A stretch of 43,950 nucleotides of DNA from a virus, in IMG/VR virus record IMGVR_UViG_3300031963_000294, positions 1-43,950 of that record. The stretch is one strand, 5' to 3'. Each line of letters begins with the position of its first letter. The first letter of the stretch is position 1. The translations under genes were made by a program, and so were the position numbers. The notes below the pieces were generated by a model. It saw only the letters and a list, made by a program, of their open reading frames with translations. It was not told the origin of the DNA and did no database searches. Below, piece after piece: positions 26,691-34,575 of this stretch.

Positions 26691-28838
26691 TTAATTTTTA
26701 CAATTGCAAGTAGAACCTGTATTTACTGAATCACAACTGCAGGAACACTCAGAACAATTATAGTTTGGATCTTTCAAAGCTTGAAGATCTATTAGTTCTT
26801 TTTTAATTAACCATTTGTCATCTTCATCAGGACAACAGTTTGTTATACCATATCTTTTTTCCAAAGCTATTTTATAAAGTATATCAGCAAATTTACATGT
26901 TATCTCATCATATTTTGCTGGAGTACAGATAGGTGTATTATATCCTGGTCTTACAGTTCTATTATTTTTAAATATTGGTGGAGGACATACTCCATTTTGA
27001 CAATTACCAAAGTATTCTGGATACAATAGTTCATTTGGTGGTAATGGTTGTGGTGTGTCAAGTATCCATTTTTTTAAACAGATTTTTTCAGATGTTTCTC
27101 CTGGTAGTAATTTTATTTCTTCTGTTCCATCTTCACAATCAATATAATATATTGTTTGTTCAGTTGAAGTAATATTTGTTATTTTAGAACATACACAGGG
27201 TAAATCAATACCACATTCCTTACAACTAGCATAACTACTTACAACAACTACACTTGATAATTCAGTAAATGTTCTTGTTTCAAATACTTCCCAACAAGTA
27301 TCACAGTTTTCTATTTTAATTACTTGTCCTAAATATTCAGATAGATTTGTTTTAGTAACAATATCACCAACTTCACCAGCACAATCTACAAGTCTATAAT
27401 ATGTAGATAAACACTCATTACATGTTTTAAATACATTATCAATAACAACTAAGGTTATAGATGGTGGTAGTACATCTATTTGTGTTACCGTCCAGCATCC
27501 ACAATCAGTTTCAATTACTTGCCCTACATACTGAGACAAGTCTTGAGTAGTGTATTGTACTTCATAAATCTTTTCACAATTCTGAAGTTTATAAGCTATT
27601 ACTGGTAAACAGTCTTCACATTTATCAAATGATTCTAACACAGTGATATCTACAGGACATTCACAAGGACCAGGACATCTTTCTGTTTGAACATTTATCC
27701 ATGGAATTTCTGGCTGAATTACCCAACCAGTTAGTGTACCATCACTAATTGCTTCTGGACATTCTCTATCTAATTTGCTTTCCGCATATGATGTTCCTGG
27801 AATTGGACCTGAACTATCTTTTGATATAATCCAGTTTGATGCAGGATTAACTGATAAATTCCAAATAAAATAATTATCGGTGCCTATTGTAAATGTCCAA
27901 CGGTTCCATCCATTGTATGGTGTAATTAAAGATGCAGTATATTCATTTACTCCTGATCTATCTTCTATAGTTACAGTAATACATTCACAATCAGCTGATG
28001 TACTTGTATCAACTTCCCAACATCCTTCATAACCAGCTAACCTAACTATTTTTCCTATATATTGAAATAAACTTTGTAATGTTGAATAGATTACTTCTTT
28101 TGTTTCACAATTAGTAAGTTCATAACATATTTCAGGACATTCACCATCAACACATAAACCAACCTCAGCTACCTGAGTTGTATTTACATTACCAGTAACT
28201 ATTGGATCTATAAGTGAACAAAATTTTGTATTACCTAAAGTATTTTGAATATTACCTTCACAGTCAATATACTTAATTGTTGTAGCTCCTATTACTTGAA
28301 AACATCTACAGTCACATGGTGGAGGCGCAACATCTTCAACAGCAAATTCATTATTAATGTCAGGACATGGTCCATCATTAATATAAACATACCATGTTCC
28401 AGATATTACACCAGCTTCATTATATATTGTAATGGGTTGCCCAGAAGTAGCATATACTTCTAAATCATTAGTACTATTAAAAGATTGACCTTCACAATTA
28501 TAAAGAGTATAACATTGAGGATTACATTCTGGACAAAAATTTGGAAAAATATAATCTGAACACTTAGCTTCTTTTTCCTGAACTTTATTAAAAAAAGTTG
28601 GAGGATAAGAACTAATATTTGGTAATAAAGACCAATCATTAAGATCTGTAAGAGATATTTGTACCGTATAACAAGTATTCTTAAAGCCAACTGCTGATAA
28701 ACCTGGTAAATATGCAGGATTAGGATAAACTAAAGGGCCGTAATTACCACTAGTATATTTAAATTCTAATATATCATTTTCATCACAACAACTTGTGAAT
28801 GTTATTTTTCTAAATTGAAGTGATGGTACGCTAGCCAT
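26691..28838 (-). CDS. Cys-rich tandem-repeat virion protein
   Basis: 715 residues with an exceptional number of cysteines (CC, CxC and CxxC pairs throughout). At least three, and up to five, degenerate repeats of about 60-80 residues are visible, each opening with a 'YxLxNC' strand, then a polar segment, then 'LSxYxGxVI' and closing with 'C-x(1-2)-CWxV' (for example AYKLQNCEKIYEVQYTTQDL with QYVGQVIETDCGCWTV, and YYRLVDCAGEVGDIVTKTNL with EYLGQVIKIENC). The C-terminus has a further cluster (CSECSCSCDS). It starts 5 bases after a Cys-rich zinc-binding-type gene. I suggest a head or tail appendage held together by metals or, after lysis, disulfides. No family is named with confidence. Confidence 0.6.
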   Translation of the reverse strand: MASVPSLQFRKITFTSCCDENDILEFKYTSGNYGPLVYPNPAYLPGLSAVGFKNTCYTVQISLTDLNDWSLLPNISSYPPTFFNKVQEKEAKCSDYIFPNFCPECNPQCYTLYNCEGQSFNSTNDLEVYATSGQPITIYNEAGVISGTWYVYINDGPCPDINNEFAVEDVAPPPCDCRCFQVIGATTIKYIDCEGNIQNTLGNTKFCSLIDPIVTGNVNTTQVAEVGLCVDGECPEICYELTNCETKEVIYSTLQSLFQYIGKIVRLAGYEGCWEVDTSTSADCECITVTIEDRSGVNEYTASLITPYNGWNRWTFTIGTDNYFIWNLSVNPASNWIISKDSSGPIPGTSYAESKLDRECPEAISDGTLTGWVIQPEIPWINVQTERCPGPCECPVDITVLESFDKCEDCLPVIAYKLQNCEKIYEVQYTTQDLSQYVGQVIETDCGCWTVTQIDVLPPSITLVVIDNVFKTCNECLSTYYRLVDCAGEVGDIVTKTNLSEYLGQVIKIENCDTCWEVFETRTFTELSSVVVVSSYASCKECGIDLPCVCSKITNITSTEQTIYYIDCEDGTEEIKLLPGETSEKICLKKWILDTPQPLPPNELLYPEYFGNCQNGVCPPPIFKNNRTVRPGYNTPICTPAKYDEITCKFADILYKIALEKRYGITNCCPDEDDKWLIKKELIDLQALKDPNYNCSECSCSCDSVNTGSTCNCKN

Positions 28839-28842
28839 TAGA

Positions 28843-29052
28843 TTATACCTTAATAAATTTATCTAAATTTTTATATCTATCTTTTCCCCAAACAACTGGT
28901 TCTGATTGAACTACATTTTGTTTTGGTTTATTAGTTTTTAATTTTTCTTCATATGCAATTACACATGATGAACATACAGATGTTCCGTCAGATGCTGTTC
29001 TTCTTTGACAGGAACAACCTATTTTAATTCCACAGTTTGGACATGCACTCAT
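28843..29052 (-). CDS. Small Cys-rich zinc-binding-type protein
   Basis: 69 residues with six cysteines arranged as CPNCGIKIGCSCQ and then VCSSC, which could ligate one zinc ion in a treble-clef or ribbon-like fold. The C-terminal half is polar and lacks cysteines. It is between two structural-type genes in the same direction (19 bases and 4 bases away), so a role in assembly or in the virion is likelier than in regulation. The start is set by the leader AAACCAACAAAA directly before the ATG, which is shared with two other structural genes. No exact function can be given. Confidence 0.65.
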   Translation of the reverse strand: MSACPNCGIKIGCSCQRRTASDGTSVCSSCVIAYEEKLKTNKPKQNVVQSEPVVWGKDRYKNLDKFIKV

Positions 29053-29071
29053 TTTTGTTGGTTTTTATGGG

Positions 29072-29614
29072 TTAACAATTTCTACATTCAAATTTATTTA
29101 AAAGTTTGACAGCATAGTTAAATAATGTCATACCTTCTTGGTTTTCATGACAAGTTTCTACTTTAGCTTGCGCAGCTTCTAAATACATTTTAATTAAATG
29201 AAGATCTCTCAGCTTCTGTTTAATCTTAGCTGGGGGATCACAATCTGAGATACTCAATGTACAAAGTATTTTTTCATATCTATTCAATGCACATGTCATT
29301 CTAAGATGATTGTATTGTACATATACTTTGCATTCAGGATCTACTGAATATTTTATATTATATATTCCGTCTGGCAAATTAACATAACTTGATCCACAAT
29401 CTTCTGTTTGTAAACCTAAGTCACATGCAGTAAGAGTAGGACTTGAATCTGGTATAAATGCCAATTCAGCAGTATATGTAAAACCAGGAATAACTACTTC
29501 CAACCTAGGTCTAAATATACTCACTAATGGAGAATATACACTTGTATCAAATATTTTTAATACACAAGGATTTGATACAGTAGGGATCTCTAAACTTAAG
29601 ACATGATTTGCCAT
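29072..29614 (-). CDS. Conserved phage structural-type protein of unknown function
   Basis: 180 residues. A beta-rich N-terminal domain (LSLEIPTVSNPCVLKIFDTS, then PGFTYTAELAFIPDSSPTLT, CDLGLQTEDCG and LPDGIYNIKYSVDPECKV) is followed by a helical C-terminal half with HLIKMYLEAAQAKVETCH and YAVKLLNKFEC. I recall similar proteins next to capsid and fibre genes in uncultured phages but know no function. The start context ATATAGTTATG recurs at other small genes of the window. The strong terminator of the upstream 466-residue gene lies just ahead of the ATG, so this gene may depend on read-through or on a promoter not identified here. Confidence 0.6.
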   Translation of the reverse strand: MANHVLSLEIPTVSNPCVLKIFDTSVYSPLVSIFRPRLEVVIPGFTYTAELAFIPDSSPTLTACDLGLQTEDCGSSYVNLPDGIYNIKYSVDPECKVYVQYNHLRMTCALNRYEKILCTLSISDCDPPAKIKQKLRDLHLIKMYLEAAQAKVETCHENQEGMTLFNYAVKLLNKFECRNC

Positions 29615-29621
29615 AACTATA

Positions 29622-29664
29622 TAATAAAAAAAGGAGAGGAGAGATTTACTCTCACTCTCCTTTT
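29622..29664 (-). terminator. Strong intrinsic terminator after the 466-residue structural gene
   Basis: The minus strand has arms AAAAGGAGAG(T)GAGAG and CTCTCCTCTCCTTTT, fully complementary apart from one bulged T, with a TAAAT loop and a run of T. It starts 19 bases after the stop codon and is the longest hairpin I see in the window. Confidence 0.8.
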
Positions 29665-29682
29665 ATGAGTTTTTACAATTAA

Positions 29683-31083
29683 TTAGAATAATGTAATTAT
29701 TGGATCTGGGTTATTAGGTAGTGGAACCGCAGGAGTTGAAGCACCACAAGCAGCACCTAAGAATGGACCAGGTTCAACAACACATCTAGACTCACATGCT
29801 ATTAACCAGTTATTCAATACATTGAATATTTGTGTTGTTATTGCACTTGGAACACCTGTAGCTCCAGCTACAGCAGGTGTAATAATTTCAACTAAATACT
29901 GATCATTGTCAAATGTAGCAGTTGGATTATAGAATCTTGGAACTGAATGTTGAATAAAGATTCTATCATAGAAGTTATTTCTAACTAAACCAGCACCATC
30001 CAATAAGTCATTTCCTTGAGTAATCTCTCGGATCCTTAAATCAGAGTGGAAGAAGTTTTGTCTGTAAGCTTCAGAAAGAATAACATCTCTTACTACAGTT
30101 TCACCAATTCCATTTGCTTGTCTACCATAACATTGTACACCAACACATAATCCATTAAACTCACATGGAGAACCTGTTAAATCTACTTCAGAAGCATAGA
30201 TTCTTACTGGCTCTAATGTATAGTTGTCAGTTAATTGGAATGTACAGTTTTCAAATCTGTTTTCTGTATAAGCTCCGATAAGAACCATACCAGCACACAT
30301 ACCATTTACATAGGCTTGTTCAGTCCAATCTCTGTATCTTAATACAGTTACACCAGCAATTACAGGTAATACTGCAATATCATCTGGATAGTAATATGTC
30401 CAAGCACCAGCACCAATTCTAAATGTAATAACTGGGAATGCAAATTGATTTAACAATTTGTTTCTTCTCAATTGTTGACCCCATTGAATAAATACTCTAC
30501 GTGGATCTACTGGAGTAGGTACAACAGCATCATCAGCACAACAACCTGTATAAGCCTCAAGAGTTTGGTACCCATTGTGGTTTAAAGTTTGCATAACTGG
30601 ATAACCTTTAACATCTACACGTAAGTAGTAAGTTTCTCCACATAAAAATTGTTTACAACAATCTCCAGCAGTTTCTCCAGGGTTTCCTGTTACTGGTGGA
30701 ACAGCTACTGTCCAAGGAGTAGTACCAACATGTGTAATATAATTTTGAGCAGCATTTGCAGGAACTACATAAAGTTTACTTGCATATTTTGCTTTGATAG
30801 TTTTAGTCTTATTAGACTCTAAATAACCTCCGTGAGCAGGTCCTATTCTATCATTTGCCATTAATGAACCTGAAGCAAGAATTAACTCACAGCAAGACTC
30901 ATCTAATGGAGCTGGTAAATTTGGATTAGGCTCTTGAATTTGCCAGTTATTTGGGTTAATGAATGCCAATTGCCCAGCACCCAAACTAACACCATTTACA
31001 CCTAATACAGTTCCTGTATCAAGTGGAGAAATACCATTAGTAGCAACTAATGTTTTTCTAAATGCATGATTAAAATAACTCAT
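29683..31083 (-). CDS. Presumably abundant structural protein of unknown role
   Basis: 466 residues, beta-rich, with Pro/Gly-containing strands and scattered cysteines, including two CC pairs. The N-terminus (MSYFNHAFRKTLVAT) is short and helical. The gene looks less AT-biased than its neighbours and, like the capsid gene, it has its own upstream gap with two TAGTATATT boxes, an A/C-only leader (AACAAAAACAAAAAACA) before the ATG and a strong terminator after the stop. These are the marks of a highly expressed virion protein. Candidates are a capsid decoration, a head fibre or a tail tube-like protein; the sequence does not decide between them. It is separated from the capsid gene by the small basic genes. 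Confidence 0.6.
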   Translation of the reverse strand: MSYFNHAFRKTLVATNGISPLDTGTVLGVNGVSLGAGQLAFINPNNWQIQEPNPNLPAPLDESCCELILASGSLMANDRIGPAHGGYLESNKTKTIKAKYASKLYVVPANAAQNYITHVGTTPWTVAVPPVTGNPGETAGDCCKQFLCGETYYLRVDVKGYPVMQTLNHNGYQTLEAYTGCCADDAVVPTPVDPRRVFIQWGQQLRRNKLLNQFAFPVITFRIGAGAWTYYYPDDIAVLPVIAGVTVLRYRDWTEQAYVNGMCAGMVLIGAYTENRFENCTFQLTDNYTLEPVRIYASEVDLTGSPCEFNGLCVGVQCYGRQANGIGETVVRDVILSEAYRQNFFHSDLRIREITQGNDLLDGAGLVRNNFYDRIFIQHSVPRFYNPTATFDNDQYLVEIITPAVAGATGVPSAITTQIFNVLNNWLIACESRCVVEPGPFLGAACGASTPAVPLPNNPDPIITLF

Positions 31084-31108
31084 TGTTTTTTGTTTTTGTT
31101 AATAAATA

Positions 31109-31128
31109 AATATACTATAATATACTAA
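31109..31128 (-). promoter_or_regulatory. Tandem TAGTATATT boxes upstream of the 466-residue structural gene
   Basis: Two copies of TAGTATATT, offset by 10 bases, lie 26-42 bases upstream of the ATG at 31083. The gene also has a strong terminator, so this is the best candidate among the boxes for a late promoter. Confidence 0.4.
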
Positions 31129-31148
31129 AAGTTTTTTAAACTTCCAAA

Positions 31149-31667
31149 TTATTTTAAAAAAAGTAACTTGTACTTAGTTGAATTAATTGAATCCTTAACT
31201 AAATCTAAGTTATTTACTATTTCTGAATAAGGCAACATACCTTGTAGTTTATTAATTGAATTATACAGATCTCTTAAATATCCTACACCATCTGCTACAG
31301 TATCTAATGTTCTAATTGGCATATCAGTATACTTTATAAGTTTTTCTGCTACACCTTGATAACCTTCTACAAGAGTATCAGCATGGCCATGTAATCCTTC
31401 ATAAAAACCACCTAATGCATTATGAGCTGCATAAGATCCATCACCAGTAATTTTTAAATGTAATTTATGAAAACTAATAGCAGCATTCATCATTTCTGTT
31501 GCACAGGCAGCTACCATATTATCTAATGAACTACCTCCTACACCTGTATCAGGAGTTGGTTGTGGTTTAGCAGGTTCTTCTTTAGGTTGAGTAACAACTG
31601 GCTGAGGTCTGCTAATTGTTCTAGCAGGTTCAGGATTTCTTTTTAAAAGTCTTGCTTTTTGTTCCAT
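31149..31667 (-). CDS. Dps/ferritin-like protein with Pro-rich N-terminal tail
   Basis: 172 residues. The first 45 are Pro/Lys-rich and disordered (PQPVVTQPKEEPAKPQPTP). The rest is helical and carries the pattern H67-x2-H70-x11-H82-x7-E90, then H93, H95, D97 and E101, which aligns with the Dps ferroxidase motif (H, H/D, D-x3-E within 'Hw..G..f..lH....y......D..aE'). I associate this with DUF5856-type phage proteins, which are described as ferritin-like. A fully functional iron site needs residues from a dimer mate; this is not shown by sequence. It lies 2 bases downstream of the connector-like gene. It could protect or bind DNA, or merely use the fold as a structural piece. Confidence 0.6.
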   Translation of the reverse strand: MEQKARLLKRNPEPARTISRPQPVVTQPKEEPAKPQPTPDTGVGGSSLDNMVAACATEMMNAAISFHKLHLKITGDGSYAAHNALGGFYEGLHGHADTLVEGYQGVAEKLIKYTDMPIRTLDTVADGVGYLRDLYNSINKLQGMLPYSEIVNNLDLVKDSINSTKYKLLFLK

Positions 31668-31669
31668 GG

Positions 31670-32368
31670 TTAATTGTTTCTTTCAGCACCTTGTGTACCT
31701 CTAGAGAATTGATTTGTTGATTCAATATCTCCAGCTAAAATACTAGCGGCCTCATCTATTATTAATTCTATTATATCATCTTTAAACTCACATTCTACAT
31801 TAGCCGTAGAAGCTACATTAGTATATGGATCTACACAGTTTAAAACTTGAATTTTTATAGGCTGTCTATAGTAAATAAGATCAGCTGTTTGTATAGTAAA
31901 TTCTTTATTTGTATAGATATTAACATTACCACCTTTTAGAGTAGCAAATGTTTCTCCCCACTCAAAGTTTGGTTGTTTTGATTTATCTCTAAGAAGTTCC
32001 CGGAGATTCCCTTCTTCTGCAAGATATACCATCATAGGTCTTTTCTTGCAGCAGTCTTTATTTGCAAAAACATCTACTCTTTTCCATTGCAAGTAATCTT
32101 CAGGTAATAATCCAGAATAATAGTAATCTTTATCAGATATAGTTATAGGAAATGTTTCTAGTAAAATTTGCAAGTCATCTTTTCTTCTAGTAGATTGCTC
32201 ATCACCTTCTTTAACCACATTAATTCCATGTAGCTGTCTTCTTACCCATTCTACTTGAGCTTTATTAAAAGCCTCAACTACTTGCCAGCATTCTATATTG
32301 TCATAGTCTTGACTGTCAAGCTTATTGAGTCTTTGTTTAATCTTTATGGTAAGTGTACTATTAAGCAT
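31670..32368 (-). CDS. Neck/connector-type structural protein
   Basis: 232 residues. Helical N-terminus (LNKLDSQDYDNIECWQVVEAF), a beta-rich middle (FPITISDKDYYYSGLLPEDY, IYYRQPIKIQVLN) and a helical end with DDIIELIIDEAASILAGDIE before a short polar tail. A 'D-x-I-I-E-L-I-I-D-E-A-A-x-x-L-A-G-D' helix close to the C-terminus is a feature I know from phage connector or ring-like proteins of this size. It starts 3 bases after the basic protein cluster and ends 2 bases before the Dps-like gene. I infer a head-tail connector or head completion role with moderate support. Confidence 0.5.
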   Translation of the reverse strand: MLNSTLTIKIKQRLNKLDSQDYDNIECWQVVEAFNKAQVEWVRRQLHGINVVKEGDEQSTRRKDDLQILLETFPITISDKDYYYSGLLPEDYLQWKRVDVFANKDCCKKRPMMVYLAEEGNLRELLRDKSKQPNFEWGETFATLKGGNVNIYTNKEFTIQTADLIYYRQPIKIQVLNCVDPYTNVASTANVECEFKDDIIELIIDEAASILAGDIESTNQFSRGTQGAERNN

Positions 32369-32371
32369 GAT

Positions 32372-32662
32372 TTATTTTTTTCTTCTTACAGATCCACCTT
32401 TTTTCTTAATAGGTGCATATGGTGCAACTGTTCCAGTAGTCCATTGCTTACCAGCTGCAACATTAGAATAACCTTTTGTTTTACTTTGGTTATCAAGATC
32501 ATAAGCTTCTTGAGCTTTTTGTTCTTTAGGACCAAAGTCTCCAGTTGCACTATAAGGATCAGCTTCATTTCCAGGTCCTCCCATAAATTTCTTAACCAAT
32601 TTTGTTCTAGCTTCATTAGCTTCTCTAAAGAAAGTTAATGGATGTTTATTTGTCTTTTTCAT
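32372..32662 (-). CDS. Small basic protein with C-terminal KKKGGSV motif
   Basis: 96 residues from the ATG at 32660-32662, which lies 1 base after the TAA of the upstream gene; an upstream start at 32701 would overlap that gene and was not chosen. The N-terminus (TFFREANEARTKLVKKFMGG) is an amphipathic basic helix, the middle is polar, and the end is KKKGGSVRRKK. It is the last of eight small basic genes. The Lys-Gly-Gly-[Ser/Thr] motif is also in other proteins of the cluster and in the giant cargo proteins. Function unknown; DNA condensation or a head-internal role is a guess. Confidence 0.6.
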   Translation of the reverse strand: MKKTNKHPLTFFREANEARTKLVKKFMGGPGNEADPYSATGDFGPKEQKAQEAYDLDNQSKTKGYSNVAAGKQWTTGTVAPYAPIKKKGGSVRRKK

Positions 32663-32663
32663 G

Positions 32664-33068
32664 TTATCTGTTTTTAGCCATTTTTTTAAAAGTTCTAGCA
32701 AGAGCCTTTCTCTTAGGTGTACATGTAGGTTTAGACATAGGAGTGCAGTAACCTTTATGTTTAGGATTAACTGCTTTTTGTATCCATTTTTTATCTACGG
32801 TTCCACCTTTTTTCTTCATAGTTAACTCATTACTTGGTTGTACTGGTGTCAACAATTCTTCAAGTTTATCAGGACTCATCTGTGGTCTTGATAATGGATT
32901 CTTTTTTGGGACCCCTTTAAGTACACCTCTAATAGTTCTAGTTTCTTTAGATTTTTCTGAGCCATCATCATAACCCGTATATTTTCTTTTGTAATTACGG
33001 TCAGGAGAAATAAATACTTGCTTGTATATTTTTTTCTTTTTAGGTTTATCAGAATCTTTTAAACTCAT
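32664..33068 (-). CDS. Small basic protein with WIQ-TPM-CTP C-terminal domain
   Basis: 134 residues, strongly basic. The first 60 are Lys-rich and disordered. A KKKGGTV motif precedes a compact end: KWIQKAVNPKHKGYCTPMSK followed by PTCTPKRKALARTF, a pattern I recall from small proteins of uncultured phages and some large viruses. The two cysteines could bind metal or DNA. It begins 2 bases after the preceding stop, in the context TAGTTATG. Unknown function; being in a row of very basic small genes between capsid and neck genes suggests a head-internal or DNA-associated role. Confidence 0.6.
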   Translation of the reverse strand: MSLKDSDKPKKKKIYKQVFISPDRNYKRKYTGYDDGSEKSKETRTIRGVLKGVPKKNPLSRPQMSPDKLEELLTPVQPSNELTMKKKGGTVDKKWIQKAVNPKHKGYCTPMSKPTCTPKRKALARTFKKMAKNR

Positions 33069-33070
33069 AA

Positions 33071-33430
33071 CTATTTTTTCTTTCTTTTATTTTTTAATGC
33101 ACCTGCTATAATATCAGCACGAGTAATTTTATTTTTAGGTGGAGCTAATGCAGCTAGTTTAGCATTTTTTACAGAACCACCTTTCTTATAGGCACCTCCA
33201 TTTTTTGCTGTAAGTATTCTACTATTATTATAACCAGATTTTGGAGCTGTAGGAGAATCTATACCTTTACTAGCATCACCAGTATCTCCACCTGTAAAAT
33301 ATTTTTTAACACCACCTTTTCTCATAGTTGTTGGTCTAGTACTAGCATTATAGATAGGAGAAACAATTGTTCCGTTAGGTTGTCCTCCATTTTTCATTTT
33401 GGGGCCACCACATTTCATACATTTTTTCAT
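33071..33430 (-). CDS. Small basic protein rich in Lys-Gly-Gly motifs
   Basis: 119 residues with five Gly-Gly sites after basic or Asn residues (KNGGQ, MRKGGV, FTGGD, KNGGA, KKGGS), one of which, MRKGG, is also present in the leftmost giant protein and in the 107-residue basic protein. The N-terminus has CMKCGG, a lone Cys pair. The body is disordered and the C-terminus basic (KNKITRADIIAGALKNKRKKK, a predicted helix). It reads like a string of linkers or cleavage sites rather than a folded enzyme. The start context ATAGTCATG matches other genes of the cluster. I suspect a precursor or head-internal protein. Confidence 0.6.
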   Translation of the reverse strand: MKKCMKCGGPKMKNGGQPNGTIVSPIYNASTRPTTMRKGGVKKYFTGGDTGDASKGIDSPTAPKSGYNNSRILTAKNGGAYKKGGSVKNAKLAALAPPKNKITRADIIAGALKNKRKKK

Positions 33431-33442
33431 GACTATATTAAT

Positions 33443-33724
33443 TTAACAGTTCCACTTTCTTAAAGACTTATTGATCCTTGAGTTAGGATCATTAGCTGTC
33501 TTAGAGCTTGTTAGTTTTTTCTTCATTCCTGACATTCTAGCACAGAAAGACTTTCTTCTTTTAGCAGATTTACTATCTGGATCAAGTTTAGAAGGTTTGG
33601 TAGTTACAGCTGTCTTAAGTTTACTACCAGGGTTTTCTCTTCTATAAGATGCAACACCTTTAGCATTAAGACCTCCTTCAGGATTCTTACCTTCTTTTCT
33701 TTGCCATGCTGGAGACTTTGCCAT
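33443..33724 (-). CDS. DUF6321-type small basic protein
   Basis: 93 residues from the ATG at 33722-33724. An earlier GTG at 33748 is possible but the family usually begins close to SPAWQRKEGKNPEGGLNAKG. That motif, followed by SYRRENPGS and a Ser-Phe-Cys-Ala-Arg-Met-Ser-Gly block (SFCARMSGMKKK) with LRKWNC at the end, matches the family I know as DUF6321, found in many uncultured phages and some algal viruses. Function unknown; the Cys residues and basic charge hint at nucleic-acid binding. The gene overlaps the end of its upstream neighbour by 38 bases in another frame. Confidence 0.7.
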   Translation of the reverse strand: MAKSPAWQRKEGKNPEGGLNAKGVASYRRENPGSKLKTAVTTKPSKLDPDSKSAKRRKSFCARMSGMKKKLTSSKTANDPNSRINKSLRKWNC

Positions 33725-34007
33725 TTTTCTTATCTTTTTTGTGTGCACTATTTTTCATAATCTTACCATCAGGCATCATATGATAACCTCTAGGTATCAT
33801 AGGATTTTCTTTATGCCATTTTTTAGTAGCTGCAATTCCTTGCTTAATGGTTTTTGCTCCTGCCTTTTGTGTTAAGTTAATTGTATCCCACTTACCTTTA
33901 TCTTTTGTAGGATGATTAACCATTATATCACCAGGTTTACCTTCACCAATTTTATTAGTTTTTTTGTAAATCTTGTGTTTTTCACCACCAGCAGTAAGTC
34001 TTGCCAT
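33687..34007 (-). CDS. Small basic protein of unknown function
   Basis: 106 residues, basic, with no cysteine. Visible blocks are LTAGGEKHKIYKKTNK at the start, IMVNHPTKDKGKWDTINLT and KAGAKTIKQGIAATKKWHKE in the middle, and a lysine-rich end. It contains a further Gly-Gly (TAGGE). The start is in the TAGTCATG context, 2 bases after the upstream stop. The last 38 bases overlap the next gene. The middle segment looks conserved rather than disordered, so it probably has a small folded core. I do not recognise the family. Confidence 0.6.
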   Translation of the reverse strand: MARLTAGGEKHKIYKKTNKIGEGKPGDIMVNHPTKDKGKWDTINLTQKAGAKTIKQGIAATKKWHKENPMIPRGYHMMPDGKIMKNSAHKKDKKNGKVSSMAKKRR

Positions 34008-34009
34008 GA

Positions 34010-34234
34010 CTATTTACTAAAATTTTTAAGAACTTTCATTTGCTCTTCAGCAAGTTTTGAAATATCTCTCATCATATTTTTATCCTTACGGATATCCTCT
34101 GCTCTTTTTAGACAACTTAATGCAGATTCAACTTCCCATTTTCTCATTTCTGCTTTAGGAGTTGCAGAGATAGTCATACCTACAGAAGCTTTCTTTGCAG
34201 GTGCTTTTTTAGTTGTTGTTTTTTTAATTGCCAT
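34010..34234 (-). CDS. Small protein with histone H1-like basic tail
   Basis: 74 residues: a basic tail of Lys, Ala, Pro and Thr (MAIKKTTTKKAPAKKA), much like the H1-type tails of bacterial and viral nucleoid proteins, followed by one or two helices (VESALSCLKRAEDIRKDKNM and RDISKLAEEQMKVLKNF). It may bind DNA by the tail and oligomerise through the helices. It starts in the TAGTTATG context, 2 bases after the upstream stop, within the basic gene cluster. Packaging or condensing DNA within the capsid is a plausible inference, not shown by sequence. Confidence 0.6.
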   Translation of the reverse strand: MAIKKTTTKKAPAKKASVGMTISATPKAEMRKWEVESALSCLKRAEDIRKDKNMMRDISKLAEEQMKVLKNFSK

Positions 34235-34236
34235 AA

Positions 34237-34575
34237 CTATACTTTTTTAACCCTTCTTCCCATACCTACTCTAGACTTCTCAGCTTTCTTAGCAGCTAGT
34301 TTAGAAGGACTTAGTTCATATTTGGTTTTAGGAGTATCCTTTGATACTCTTTTTGTAGGCCGGCAGTACTCATTAGAACCACCGGCACCACAAGGTTTTC
34401 CTGATTTAGTATCTTGCCATTTCTCTGCTTGCCATCTTTTAAGCTCTGCTCCTTTCTCAGTCTTTCTAACAGTGCCTTTACCTTTACGGCATTTGGCAAT
34501 AGCTTGAGAAGCCCTTGCTGAAGGAAACACAGCATATCTTGCTTTTACACTATGATAACAAGAATCCTTTGGCAT
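34237..34575 (-). CDS. DUF5872-type small basic protein
   Basis: 112 residues with DSCYHSVKARYAVFPSARAS then IAKCRKGKG, an EKWQD block and a PCGAGG segment followed by CRP. This ordered pattern of CYxxVKxRYxVxPSAxAS, KCRK and W-x-D...PCG matches the small phage and giant-virus family I know as DUF5872, which is often next to DUF6321 genes, as here. Four cysteines could bind zinc. A basic C-terminal tail follows. It starts 2 bases after the upstream stop. Molecular function is unknown. Confidence 0.7.
   Translation of the reverse strand: MPKDSCYHSVKARYAVFPSARASQAIAKCRKGKGTVRKTEKGAELKRWQAEKWQDTKSGKPCGAGGSNEYCRPTKRVSKDTPKTKYELSPSKLAAKKAEKSRVGMGRRVKKV

Noticed and set aside
31125-31140. AAGTTT-AAA-AAACTT hairpin in the gap upstream of the 466-residue gene.
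   Set aside because: A perfect but purely AT stem; may be chance. A similar one is in the 4270-4305 gap. Not called as a terminator.
32663-32701. Earlier start for the small basic gene ending at 32372.
   Set aside because: It would overlap the end of the upstream gene; the ATG at 32660-32662 is 1 base after that stop, as at the other junctions.
33725-33748. GTG start eight codons upstream for the DUF6321-type gene.
   Set aside because: The ATG at 33724 places the conserved SPAWQRKEGK block near the N-terminus as in the family and reduces overlap with the upstream gene.
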